Positions 27,080 through 35,542 of a DNA stretch of 64,000 nt are shown here, piece by piece (the stretch's first letter is position 1; the number at the start of each line of letters is the position of its first letter). Below the pieces are notes generated by a model, which was given only the letters and a program-made list of their open reading frames with translations, did not search any database and was not told the DNA's origin. The stretch comes from GCA-003244245 sp963823755 (GTDB lineage: Bacteria > Actinomycetota > Actinomycetes > Mycobacteriales > Pseudonocardiaceae). Position numbers and translations under genes: made by a program. The stretch lies in NCBI GenBank assembly GCA_963823755.1, contig CAWGMP010000028.1, positions 1 through 64,000 on the forward strand, read 5' to 3'.

Positions 27080-27412
27080 ATGGACAAGACTGTATACGTA
27101 CCGGCTTCATTCAAGGAGATCCGTGAGTCTCGTACCATTCAAGTTCCCAGTGGTAAGAGGGGGTTCTTGGGACATGAGAGAACGATAGTCGAACAGCGGT
27201 GGGTGACTGGGGGGTACTCAGACTGCGAGATTGACGGGCAGCGTCTCCAGCGGGATGTACAGCTGGTGGTTGACGAATTAAACGAGGAAGGCTACGACAT
27301 TGTTTCATTGGTTCCGGTCGAATCCGGGACGTATAACTGGAGTCCTGAAGGTTATTCGTACGGGTACAGTTATACGGAGGGAGTTATCGTTCTGGCCTGG
27401 AAATTGACTTAA
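27080..27412 (+). CDS. Small protein of unknown function, low GC
   Basis: About 110 residues. The ATG at 27080 has GATGGAG 7 bases upstream; an ATG at 27056 in the same frame lacks such a site. The sequence is beta-rich (RTIVEQRWVTGGYSDCEIDG) with a Tyr/Gly/Ser run near the end (WSPEGYSYGYSYTEGV). It has no signal peptide or membrane segment. Codon use is much less GC-rich than its neighbours, which suggests acquisition from a lower-GC source. The family is not recognised. Confidence 0.6.
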   Translation: MDKTVYVPASFKEIRESRTIQVPSGKRGFLGHERTIVEQRWVTGGYSDCEIDGQRLQRDVQLVVDELNEEGYDIVSLVPVESGTYNWSPEGYSYGYSYTEGVIVLAWKLT

Positions 27413-28158
27413 TTCGCTCCACAAGAAACTGCCTCTTAATGCGTATCGCGCTGTGTGTAGTGATAGATGTGAGCCTAAACGGTGAGTGAGTGACACGGTT
27501 CAAGTCTCCGTATCAAGATCAGCGCCGCAACCCCGAACATGATCGGCGCCCCACCGCTGCAGCACCCAGTCGACATGGGTCTTACCCGGCTCCGGTGGCC
27601 AGCCCGGCGCGAGTTCATACCGATCACGCCAGGTTCGGACCATCCACATCCTGTCCACAACGATGTGCATGCTTCCCCCGCAACCCCGCCGCGACAATGT
27701 CACCCCCTGAGTCAGACACCGGTCTATGACCCGGTCGAGGCCTCTGACGGCGCAGTGGGCGCAGCCTTCCAATCCGGGGCTGACGTGTGGTCTCCGGGCC
27801 GTCTTTAGGCCGTCAGACGTCAGGCTCAGCTGAGAAGCCCTGAGAACCAGTGAGAGTGTTTCCCCTGCTCAGTGGCAGTACCCAGCTTTCCCGGCGCTGG
27901 TGTCGAGATGCGGGGGACGAGCTGGCCGGTAAGCCGGTACTGATCGACAGCGTCGGCGCCGGTCAACAGAGCCTGCCCTCACAAGCACCGTCGCGGCCTC
28001 CCAAAGGTATCGGCTCTGTGGGGTGTGAGCGTGTCGTCGAATCCATGTCTGGTGGACAGGCCATGATTGGCTTGCTGGGTCGGCTTGGTGGGTTTGATGA
28101 CCAGGTGTGGCCGAACCACTGTTCGTGCGCGGTCGTATCAGGTTGAGGGGAGGCTGTC
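27413..28158. other. Noncoding stretch, nothing recognised
   Basis: Several open frames exist on both strands but none has consistent codon bias or a ribosome binding site. The last 100 bases hold the leader of the DUF2127 gene. Confidence 0.4.
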
Positions 28159-28692
28159 ATGGTGTCGGCGACGGGGCGGTCGGGTGGTGGGGGTGTCTCG
28201 GGACAGCAGGGCTCGACCAGTGGTGAGAAGGATCAAAGCAGGTTGCTGCCGGTACTCGCGGCGGAGCGGTTGTTGCGAGCGGCATTGTTAGTGGGTGTCG
28301 GTGTGATCCTGCTGACGCATGTGCACGCGGACTGGGTGGGTCTTGCCCGAGGTTACGCGGCACGGGCTGGGTTAGACCCCGGTCGCAACGAGACCGGTCG
28401 GCTCATCTCAAGCCTGGCAAGGTTCGGGCCGCGTCAGGTGGAGCGGGGTGGGGAAATCGCCATCGGATACGGATTGCTCGAGGCGGTTGAGGGTTACGGG
28501 CTGCTGCGTCGACGGCAGTGGGGTGAGTACCTCACCGTGGTCTCGACGGCGTTGTTGTTCGTCCCCGAGGTTCATGAACTGCTTACCCGGCCCACCGGGT
28601 TGAAAATGGGTGGTTTCGTACTCAATGTAGTGATCGTCGTCTACCTGGTTATCCGCATAGTCCGGCGTCGCTACGCTGCCAAACATCGGTAA
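28159..28692 (+). CDS. DUF2127 family membrane protein
   Basis: 177 residues, with the start fixed by GGGGAGG a few bases before the ATG. A disordered N-terminal tail precedes AERLLRAALLVGVGVILLTH (first membrane segment). The family's conserved YGLLEAVEGYGLLRRRQWGE and LTVVSTALLFVPEVHELLTR follow, then a final membrane helix (VLNVVIVVYLVIRIV). Function is unknown. In other actinobacteria the family is scattered, often next to stress genes, but nothing of that kind adjoins it here. Confidence 0.85.
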   Translation: MVSATGRSGGGGVSGQQGSTSGEKDQSRLLPVLAAERLLRAALLVGVGVILLTHVHADWVGLARGYAARAGLDPGRNETGRLISSLARFGPRQVERGGEIAIGYGLLEAVEGYGLLRRRQWGEYLTVVSTALLFVPEVHELLTRPTGLKMGGFVLNVVIVVYLVIRIVRRRYAAKHR

Positions 28693-29024
28693 TGCCGCGA
28701 GATTCTTGTTCGAAGATGCCCCGGTACCCGCAGTGTCGCTGCCCGCGTCGTCCGCGGTGACATTGAATGATTCGCAGGAGACTGCCGTGGCGTGGGCCGC
28801 CATGGCACCTCTCGCGGTGATCACGGGTCCACCGACCCAGGACACCAAGTTCACCGAGGCGGGGGGTGGTCACCTGCGGGCAGCAGATGCGTCTTGTGGT
28901 CTAAGCGTGGAGATCCCCACTGATGACCTGTTCGGCACCCATTTCGATGGCCTGGGCGTTTGATGTTTCAGGGGTGCGAGTAGTTCAACGCATGTGTTCT
29001 TGGCCCTCTACGACGTATCCGCGG
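28693..29024. other. Intergenic, nothing recognised
   Basis: Stop codons interrupt all strongly biased frames. A minus-strand piece (NLVSWVGGPVITARGAMAAH) may be a short gene remnant but is unassigned. Confidence 0.35.
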
Positions 29025-29276
29025 TCAGTAGTGGTATCGGGCCAGCACAATGATGAGTTCCTCGTCGCGGAGTTGGTAGACGAGGCGGTGCTCATCGGTA
29101 ATTTTGCGGGACCAGTAGCCGGATAGGTTGTGTGAGAGGCGCTCGGGCTTGCCGATTCCGGTCCCGGGATCTCGGGTCGCGTCCTCGATCATGCGGTTGA
29201 TCCGCTTGAGAATTGAGCGTTCGACGGCCCAGGAGGTGTAGTCTTCCCACCCTTCGCGGGTGAGGCTGATCTTCAC
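29025..29276 (-). CDS. yoeB: YoeB-type mRNA interferase toxin
   Basis: 83 residues, the normal length for the Txe/YoeB family. It starts with GTG inside GTGA, overlapping the antitoxin stop by 4 bases. The fold begins KISLTREGWEDYTSWAVER, and the catalytic region has GKPERLSHNLSGYWSRKI with the conserved Glu and Arg. It ends in the family's C-terminal His-Tyr (ARYHY). It cleaves mRNA on the ribosome when freed from its antitoxin. All expected active-site residues are present, so the toxin looks functional. Confidence 0.93.
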   Translation of the reverse strand: MKISLTREGWEDYTSWAVERSILKRINRMIEDATRDPGTGIGKPERLSHNLSGYWSRKITDEHRLVYQLRDEELIIVLARYHY

Positions 29277-29536
29277 GGGACGTCGTGTTGTGGGTCGATC
29301 AACTCCTGGACGCTGGTGCGGCCAGCTTCGGCATCGGCGATGCTGCGCAGCAGTCGCTCCGCGTTGGCGGGGGATCGGAGCAGGTGAGCTGTTTCCATGA
29401 ACGAGCGCCACTGGTCGGCTGAGACCAGGAAGGCGGTACCCCCCTTGGATACGATCTCCACCGGTTCTTGGTCGTCGTTGACTTGTTCGATCAGCGGGAA
29501 CAGTCGTTTGCGTGCCTCGCTCGCGGACATGGCCAT
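29273..29536 (-). CDS. yefM: YefM/Phd-type antitoxin
   Basis: 87 residues. The N-terminal DNA-binding half is MSASEARKRLFPLIEQVN, followed by the beta strand VEIVSKGGTAFLVSADQW, as in all YefM proteins. The C-terminal tail (LRSIADAEAGRTSVQELID) would wrap the toxin. It is co-translated with yoeB and lies 23 bases downstream of the PPOX-type gene on the same strand. It should repress its own promoter; the sequence between 29537 and 29560 is short, so the promoter may lie inside the upstream gene. Confidence 0.92.
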   Translation of the reverse strand: MAMSASEARKRLFPLIEQVNDDQEPVEIVSKGGTAFLVSADQWRSFMETAHLLRSPANAERLLRSIADAEAGRTSVQELIDPQHDVP

Positions 29537-29559
29537 CGTCTACCGCCTTCAGTCGTACC

Positions 29560-30355
29560 ACTAGATGGTACCATAGCTGGTCGATGATCCGGTCACGCTG
29601 TCTGATATCGCGTCACTGGTGGGCGGCATCCTGGGCACAGGCGGCGGTGGAGAGGCCAACGCAACACCGTCCCCGCGAGATCCGCCGATCCTCACCTGAA
29701 CCGCAGCCCTCAGCAGCTTGGCATCCATAGGGGCATCAGTTCCGGCCTGAGAGGATCGGTCGCCGACGGCCGACCAGCTCGACCAGCGTGCGACGTCGAT
29801 CGCCACTACCGGGCCATGCGGCGGCTGTTCACGGTACTGCGGGTAACGTGCCACTAATCGCGCGATGGCGTCGCGGCCCTCGGGCTCGTCGGCGTCGAGG
29901 ATCCGGCCGGTACCGTCGGCTCGCACCCACCACAGCGCGTGCCAGTCGTCCTCGTAGTGGTCCACCAGGACGGCAACGCGCGGGTTGGTCGCGATGTTGG
30001 CGAGCCGGCGCAGTGATGTCGAGCGCTTGGGTTTCGCGTCGACGGCGCTGTAAACCGTGTCCCCGGAACGCGTCTCGTCGGTATCCGTCTGGCTCGCCAG
30101 AGCGAAGACCATCGGTACGACGGGCGGGCGGCCGTGGGCGTCCGTGGTTGCCAGCCGGGCGACATGGGCCTCCGTGTCGCGCTGACGCGCCTGCCCGCTC
30201 TCCTCGAGCATGTGCGCCAGTGCTCCAGGATTCATGCCGTCATGTGTCGGGAAATATCCGACACCGAGATGTGAGGCACGCTCGATGTCGTCGACCTGGT
30301 CGTCAATCGGTGTGATGTGGAGGCGGGCTAGCCGCCGCGTGTCCATCTCGGTCAC
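29560..30355 (-). CDS. F420-type PPOX oxidoreductase, apparently a chimera with abnormal ends
   Basis: The centre (residues about 63-190) is a PPOX-class F420-dependent enzyme: HVARLATTDAHGRPPVVPMV, KPKRSTSLRRLANIATNPRV and DHYEDDWHALWWVRADGTG. The N-terminus is foreign: HLGVGYFPTHDGMNPGALAH followed by LEESG is the start of a luciferase-like (LLM) flavin/F420 monooxygenase, joined to PPOX after about 35 residues. The C-terminus runs about 65 residues past the usual WSSW end with low-complexity, Pro/Ser-rich sequence, as if the original stop was lost. A deletion fusing two F420 genes is the simplest reading. Whether the product folds is uncertain. Confidence 0.7.
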
Positions 30356-30501
30356 GGTGAAGCGATGGTCCAGCGCCTCTCCGCTGGCCCCGAGCTGCGG
30401 GGCTCGGCTCAGCAGGAGGCACGGGTGAGGTTCTGATCCCGGCGGAGTCGGGTCCTGATGTACGCGATTTTTGCGCCGCGAGTACCAAACTTGACTTGAT
30501 C

Positions 30502-31116
30502 TTATCGACTTCGTCGGACATAGCTTGGCTGCGGTCGCGAGGTTTCTGGTTCTAGCCCGTGTTGTTTGAGCATGCCTCGCAGCTGCCGTAAGGTCCGCGC
30601 CCGAGTAGGCCCGATTGTGCCGGGTCGTATTCCGGCGATGTGGGCGATCTGGGTGTAGGAACGGGGATTGTCGGTGAACAGCGCTCGCAGCAGGGTCCTC
30701 CGGCGAAGCGGTAACTCATCGACGAGTTTCCATAACGTCTGCGAGGTGTCGGCGTCGATGGCGCGTTGTTCGGGGCCCACCGAGGGGTCGGCGACAGTTT
30801 CGGTCACCGCGTCAACAGGCTCTGAGGTCAGCTTGACTCGGTAGCGCAAGATGTGCAGGCATTCACGGCGAGCGGTGGTCGTCAGCCATCCGCCCAATCG
30901 CTCGGGGAATTGGACCTGGTGGGCTTTTTCGGCCAGCCGTAGCCAGGTCATCTGCACTGCGTCGAGCGCGTCGGCGTCCTGCAACTGAAATGCCCGCACC
31001 GTCGTGGACACGAGCTTGCCGTATCGGCGCACGATCTCTTCCCAGGCTACTGGGTCCCCCTCGCTCATCCGCAGCACCAGATCAGCGACGCTTGGCGTGG
31101 CGGTTGTCATCGGCAT
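30502..31116 (-). CDS. ECF-type RNA polymerase sigma factor
   Basis: The ATG at 31116 (MPMTTATPSVADLVLRMSEG) has AAGGGA upstream; the longer frame is unsupported. About 204 residues. Region 2 is AWEEIVRRYGKLVSTTVRAF and ADALDAVQMTWLRLAEKAHQ, and region 4 is LPLRRRTLLRALFTDNPRSY with the HTH IAHIAGIRPGTIGPTRART. No anti-sigma factor follows. The gene upstream, overlapping by 10 bases, encodes a small membrane protein with a CPxCG motif. Its 3' tail is Arg/Ser-rich. The signal and regulon are unknown. Confidence 0.88.
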   Translation of the reverse strand: MPMTTATPSVADLVLRMSEGDPVAWEEIVRRYGKLVSTTVRAFQLQDADALDAVQMTWLRLAEKAHQVQFPERLGGWLTTTARRECLHILRYRVKLTSEPVDAVTETVADPSVGPEQRAIDADTSQTLWKLVDELPLRRRTLLRALFTDNPRSYTQIAHIAGIRPGTIGPTRARTLRQLRGMLKQHGLEPETSRPQPSYVRRSR

Positions 31117-31376
31117 CGTTGTCCCTTGTTGAATCGTCGTGGTTCTACCAATGTCGGTGCGAAGCACCAGTCCCGTTCGGACAGTGCACTGCCGCAACGG
31201 GGACACCGGCCGCGCCGGCAGCGGGCGGTGCGAACCGCCGACCACTCCTCATTGAGGCTGCGGCGTTCCTCGGCTTGCTGGTGAAGCTTGGACTGAACGG
31301 CCTGGATGGTCCAAGAAGATCCGAGCAGTAGCCCGAGGCAGACCAGCAGGACCGCGCTGAGCGCCTGGATGGTCAT
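31107..31376 (-). CDS. Small membrane protein with a CPxCG zinc-binding motif
   Basis: 89 residues. One N-terminal membrane helix (LSAVLLVCLGLLLGSSW), a short coiled-coil (KLHQQAEERRSLNEEW), then RCPRCGSALSERDWCF with two CxxC-like elements. The 3' end overlaps the sigma-factor gene, which implies co-expression. It might sense or tether something for the sigma factor, but that is only an inference from position; it does not resemble a known anti-sigma factor. Confidence 0.6.
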   Translation of the reverse strand: MTIQALSAVLLVCLGLLLGSSWTIQAVQSKLHQQAEERRSLNEEWSAVRTARCRRGRCPRCGSALSERDWCFAPTLVEPRRFNKGQRCR

Positions 31377-31651
31377 CGCGCCCTGCGGTGTGTTCCGCCA
31401 CGACGTGTCGTTCCCTGCCCACGGCCTCCCGGCCGTGCACCGGGAAAGCGCGTCGCGCTCCGGTGAAATGTGGGCATGATCGCCGCCCCTTCCTCATCTG
31501 TGATGCGGGTGCGGCACTGCGGATCGGGATCACTCACCGCAGCTCCATGTGCGAACACGATACAGCCCTTAGCTATACTCTAGCAAGGGTGCGGTGAGGG
31601 GTTCTGTGCCGGCTCGGTTGACTTCGGGCTAGCCCTCACTAGACTTCAGGT

Positions 31652-32008
31652 ATGGCCCTCAGGATGACGACGACTGTGCGGTTGGTTCTGGAAGCCCTCT
31701 TGCGGGTCTGGGATGACGACCCGGCTGTGGCTCTTTACGGTTTGGAGATCACCGCACGGACCGGCCTGCTGCCGGGGACCACCTACCCGATCCTGCAACG
31801 GCTCCTGGACCACGGCTGGTTGACCGACGAGTGGGAAGATCTGGATCCGCGTGCGGCGGCCCGGCCGCGGCGCCGTTATTACCGGCTCACTGAGGACGGC
31901 GCGTCGCAAGCCCGCAAGGCCCTTCAGGAAGTGTCGGCCCGCTCGGACGCGAGGCGCCATGCGTGGGCCCGTGGGCTCGATGCGGTTGCTCGGCATGAGA
32001 CCGCCTAG
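31652..32008 (+). CDS. PadR-family transcriptional regulator
   Basis: 118 residues with the PadR winged helix: ALYGLEITARTGLLPGTTYP, LLDHGWLTDEWED and RRRYYRLTEDGASQARKAL. The short C-terminal helix (residues about 88-118) serves for dimerisation. PadR regulators respond to small molecules or cell-envelope stress. The next gene, about 100 bases on, is a membrane protein of the same strand, the usual partner arrangement, in which PadR represses its own operon. Confidence 0.9.
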   Translation: MALRMTTTVRLVLEALLRVWDDDPAVALYGLEITARTGLLPGTTYPILQRLLDHGWLTDEWEDLDPRAAARPRRRYYRLTEDGASQARKALQEVSARSDARRHAWARGLDAVARHETA

Positions 32009-32104
32009 CGAGTGGACACCAGGCCTGCTGAAGGGAATGAACCCATGAACAAAGTCAGCTGCAGCAGCCGTCCGGTGGTCTCGGCTCCCGAGGGATAAGC
32101 CACA

Positions 32105-32527
32105 ATGTGGTGCGGCCGGTGGGTGAAGGTCGCCAAGATCTGTGCTGATGCCGTGGGCGTGGGCAACCTCGTCCTGTTGATGCTTGGTGGGCCCACGATA
32201 TGGACCCTAGGCCTGGCAGTTGTGCTGGCTCCCTTCACGCTCGCATTGGCTTTGAAGCTGACGGCCTTCCTTGCGTGCAATCTGGTCAGCCTTGCTCTGG
32301 GTGATTGTCGAGAGCGGACTGAACTGCTGGTGTGTGCAGTCGGCGGGTTGCAACCGCCCCGCGCGGGTGAGACATACCGGGAGGCCATGCTCGCCGAAAT
32401 CAGCGCCGCTCCGTCGCATCAGGTGCGGGCGATCAGATCCAACCTGGTGACAACGGCCCCGAGGACGATCTTGGCGGCATGGACCCAGCTCCCGAGACCC
32501 CTCTGGAGCGGTCGCGCACCGCAGTAG
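32105..32527 (+). CDS. Membrane protein in PadR operon
   Basis: 140 residues. Two hydrophobic segments (VGVGNLVLLMLGGPTIWTLG and the following LAPFTLALALKLTAFLACN), then a cytoplasmic tail with TYREAMLAEISAAPSHQVRA. Unknown family; similar PadR-linked proteins are common in actinobacteria. It follows the PadR gene closely and converges with the sugC gene. Confidence 0.6.
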   Translation: MWCGRWVKVAKICADAVGVGNLVLLMLGGPTIWTLGLAVVLAPFTLALALKLTAFLACNLVSLALGDCRERTELLVCAVGGLQPPRAGETYREAMLAEISAAPSHQVRAIRSNLVTTAPRTILAAWTQLPRPLWSGRAPQ

Positions 32528-32532
32528 GTCCT

Positions 32533-33762
32533 TCAACCGCGCGTCCCGGCTCCTAGACCTTGGAGCTGCTTACCCTGAGGCACCTCGAGCCCAAGGGTGA
32601 GGTTGCGGCCATCGGAGGGGTCGAAGAGCTGGACTTGGTCCGGGTCGCACCAGACCTGGACTCTGTGCCCCTCGGTTACTGCTGACGCGACGGGAAGCCG
32701 GGCGACCAACTGGGCGGCGCCGAGCACGTCGACGGTGCCCGCCTCGGCGGCCAGCTCGGTCAGCTCAGCCGCGCTGACGGGCTCTCCCTCCAGTGAGAAG
32801 TGGGCATACTTATCCGAGCCCAGCGATTCCAGCATCTCGACGTGCGCGGTGAAAGTCACCCCGTACGCCTTGGTGCCGGGCTCCACCAGCGCGGCGTCCT
32901 TGAAGTGCTCGGGTCGCACGCCCATGATGACGTCGCGGGGTGCGTGTGCTGCGTCCAGCGTCCGACGCATCCGGTCGGATAGCGGCAGCTCACCCACTAC
33001 GCACCGCAGCGCGCTGTTCTCCAGTCGTGCGGGCAGGAAGTTCATCGCCGGCGAGCCGATGAACCCCGCCACGAACAGGTTCGCCGGCTGCTCGTAGAGC
33101 GACTGTGGCGCGCCGACCTGTTGCACCACCCCATGGCGCATGACGACCACCCGATCCCCTAGTCGCATCGCCTCGGTCTGGTCATGGGTCACATAGACAG
33201 TGGTGGTGCCCAACTTCTTCTGCAGTCGGGACACCGAGACCTGCATCTGCACTCGCAGTTTGGCGTCCAAATTGGACAGTGGCTCGTCCATCAGGAACGC
33301 CCGGGGGTTGCGCACGATCGCGCGTCCCATCGCCACCCGTTGCCGCTGCCCACCAGAGAGCGTGGCCGGCTTGCGATCGAGAAGGTCGGTGAGGCCGAGC
33401 ATGTCCGCGGTGCCGGCCACCCGGGCTTCGATGGTGGCTCTGCCGGCCCGGGCGAGCTTGAGTGGGAAAGCGATGTTGTCTCGAACGGTCATGTGCGGGT
33501 AGAGCGCGTAGGACTGAAACACCATGGCCAGGTCGCGGTCCTTGGGCGCTTGCTCGTTGACCCGCCTTCCCTCGATGCGCAGCTCGCCGGAGGTGATGTC
33601 CTCTAAACCGGCGATCATGTTCAGGGTCGTCGACTTCCCGCACCCGGAGGGCCCGACGAGGATGACGAACTCGCCGTCGTCGATCTGGAGGTCCACCTCC
33701 TGCACGGCAAGCACGCCGTTGGGGAACCGCTTGGTCAGCTTGTCCAGGGTGATCGTGGTCAC
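32533..33762 (-). CDS. sugC: ABC transporter ATP-binding protein, SugC-like (trehalose import)
   Basis: The GTG at 33762 follows the permease stop by 2 bases. About 409 residues. Walker A is GPSGCGKST, the Q loop is FQSYALYPHMTV, the ABC signature is LSGGQRQRVAMGRA, Walker B is AFLMDEPLSNLD and the switch His is in THDQTEA. The C-terminal 140 residues form the regulatory OB-fold domain of the MalK/UgpC/SugC type. It is the last gene of a four-gene operon whose order and protein sizes match mycobacterial lpqY-sugA-sugB-sugC. Hydrolysis of ATP would drive uptake of trehalose, or another disaccharide if specificity has drifted. Confidence 0.9.
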   Translation of the reverse strand: MTTITLDKLTKRFPNGVLAVQEVDLQIDDGEFVILVGPSGCGKSTTLNMIAGLEDITSGELRIEGRRVNEQAPKDRDLAMVFQSYALYPHMTVRDNIAFPLKLARAGRATIEARVAGTADMLGLTDLLDRKPATLSGGQRQRVAMGRAIVRNPRAFLMDEPLSNLDAKLRVQMQVSVSRLQKKLGTTTVYVTHDQTEAMRLGDRVVVMRHGVVQQVGAPQSLYEQPANLFVAGFIGSPAMNFLPARLENSALRCVVGELPLSDRMRRTLDAAHAPRDVIMGVRPEHFKDAALVEPGTKAYGVTFTAHVEMLESLGSDKYAHFSLEGEPVSAAELTELAAEAGTVDVLGAAQLVARLPVASAVTEGHRVQVWCDPDQVQLFDPSDGRNLTLGLEVPQGKQLQGLGAGTRG

Positions 33763-33764
33763 CG

Positions 33765-34595
33765 CTACCCCTTGACTGCGCCGGCGGTCAGCCCGGCGAC
33801 GATCCGACGTTGGAAGAACAGCACGAATAGGATGATCGGGATGGTCAGCAACACGGCAGCCGCCGAGATGGAGCCGGTCGGTTCGGTGAAGTCGGAGGCT
33901 CCGGTGAATTCGGCGATCGCTACCGTGGTGGTCTGCGACGCCTCGGTGGAGGTCAGCGAGACCGCGAACAGGAAGTCGTTCCAGCAAAAGATGAACACCA
34001 GGATTGCGGTGGTGAACACCCCCGGTGTAGCCAGCGGGACGATCACACTGCGAAACGCTTGGAACGGCGTCGCGCCGTCCATCTGGGCTGCCTTCTCCAG
34101 CTCCCAGGGGATCTCCCGGAAGAACGCCGATAGGGTGTAGATCGCCAGTGGCAGCGAGAAGGTGATGTAGGGCAGGATCAGCCCCGGCCAGGTGTTGAAC
34201 AGGCCGACCGTGCGCTCGATGTCGAATAGCGGCGAGACGAGCGAGATCTGCGGAAACATCGAGATCAGCAGCGCGATGCCAACCAGCACCTTTTTGCCCG
34301 GGAAGGACAGCCGCGCGATCGCGTAGGCCGCGAGCGTGCCGATCACCACCGACAGCCCGGTCGCGATAAGCGCGATGCCGATCGAGTTACGCAACGCGCT
34401 GACGAACGGGGTCAGCCGGAAGATCTGCTGGTAGTTCGACCAGGTGAATTCGGCCGGGATGAACCGGCCGTCATAGATCGAATCAAGGGGTTTGAACGAC
34501 AGGCTGACGATCCACAGCACCGGCACCAGCGCGTAGACCACGATGACGATGTCGGCGACGACCCACCAGCTCTTACGGCCCCACCCCGTGGTCAT
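33765..34595 (-). CDS. sugB: ABC transporter permease, SugB-like
   Basis: 276 residues with six membrane helices (VADIVIVVYALVPVLWIVSL first, VLLTIPIILFVLFF last) and the cytoplasmic EAA loop EKAAQMDGATPFQAFRSVIV that docks on SugC. The length is that of a MalG-type permease. It overlaps the sugA stop by 4 bases, so the two permeases are translated together. Confidence 0.9.
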   Translation of the reverse strand: MTTGWGRKSWWVVADIVIVVYALVPVLWIVSLSFKPLDSIYDGRFIPAEFTWSNYQQIFRLTPFVSALRNSIGIALIATGLSVVIGTLAAYAIARLSFPGKKVLVGIALLISMFPQISLVSPLFDIERTVGLFNTWPGLILPYITFSLPLAIYTLSAFFREIPWELEKAAQMDGATPFQAFRSVIVPLATPGVFTTAILVFIFCWNDFLFAVSLTSTEASQTTTVAIAEFTGASDFTEPTGSISAAAVLLTIPIILFVLFFQRRIVAGLTAGAVKG

Positions 34596-35542
34596 CGCCG
34601 GCTCTGCTTCGCCTCAGCGCCCGGCGCTGCCGCACCGAACAGCTTGACAAACACCACCGCGACCACCACCACCACGATGAAGATCAGGACGCTGATCGCC
34701 GAGCCGATGCCCAGGTTGAACGCGACGAACAGGTTGTCATAGCCGAGCATCGACACCGACCCCGTTCCGTTGGAGCCTCGCGTGAGGATGTAGACGGAGT
34801 CGAAGACGCGGAACGCATCCATGGTGCGGAACAACAGCGCCACTAGAATCGCCGGCTTGATCATCGGCAGGATCACCCTGGTCAGTCGCTGCCATGGCCC
34901 CGCTCCGTCCATCGCGGCGGCCTTGAGCAGATCCTCAGGAACCAGCGCCAGACCCGCGAGCAGCAGCAACGCCATGAACGGCGTCGTCTTCCACACCTCG
35001 GCCAGGATGATCACCGCGATGCTCGTGGCCTGATCGGTCAGCGGCGCCGAACTCTCCGGTAGCAGCGCGGCCAGGTAACCCGTGCCCGGCGTCCAGGCGT
35101 ACTTCCAGCTGTAGGAGGCGACCACGGTCACGATGCCGTACGGAATCAGCACCACGGCGCGCACCAGACCCCGTCCGACCACAGTGCGGTACATCGCCAA
35201 CGCCAGTGCCAGCCCGATCACGAATTCGATCGCCACCGAGATCACCGTGATGACCCCAGTGACGGCGAACGCCTGCCACCAGTAGCCAGAGCTGAGCACC
35301 GCGCCGTAGTTGGCCAGCCCGACGAAGCCGCGTTTCTCAGGGAAGCGCAGGTCGAACCGTTCCAACGACAGATAGATCGCATAGCCGATCGGGTAACCAG
35401 TGACTGCCAAGATCACCAGTGCCGCCGGCGCGCAGAGCAGTGCCGCCAGCCGACGCTCCACCCGAGCTTTCTCAGAGATCGGCGCCGGCCGGCGCCCTCT
35501 CGTCGACACGGCGGCGCGGACACCCGACCACACGGTCGTCAT
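34592..35542 (-). CDS. sugA: ABC transporter permease, SugA-like
   Basis: 316 residues with six membrane helices and the EAA loop LLKAAAMDGAGPWQRLTRVI. An N-terminal cytoplasmic Arg-rich tail (RGRRPAPISEKARVERR) precedes the first helix. It begins inside the lpqY stop region (ATGA overlap). The periplasm-facing loop WTPGTGYLAALLPESSAPL is longer than in simple MalF proteins but typical for SugA. Confidence 0.9.
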   Translation of the reverse strand: MTTVWSGVRAAVSTRGRRPAPISEKARVERRLAALLCAPAALVILAVTGYPIGYAIYLSLERFDLRFPEKRGFVGLANYGAVLSSGYWWQAFAVTGVITVISVAIEFVIGLALALAMYRTVVGRGLVRAVVLIPYGIVTVVASYSWKYAWTPGTGYLAALLPESSAPLTDQATSIAVIILAEVWKTTPFMALLLLAGLALVPEDLLKAAAMDGAGPWQRLTRVILPMIKPAILVALLFRTMDAFRVFDSVYILTRGSNGTGSVSMLGYDNLFVAFNLGIGSAISVLIFIVVVVVAVVFVKLFGAAAPGAEAKQSRR

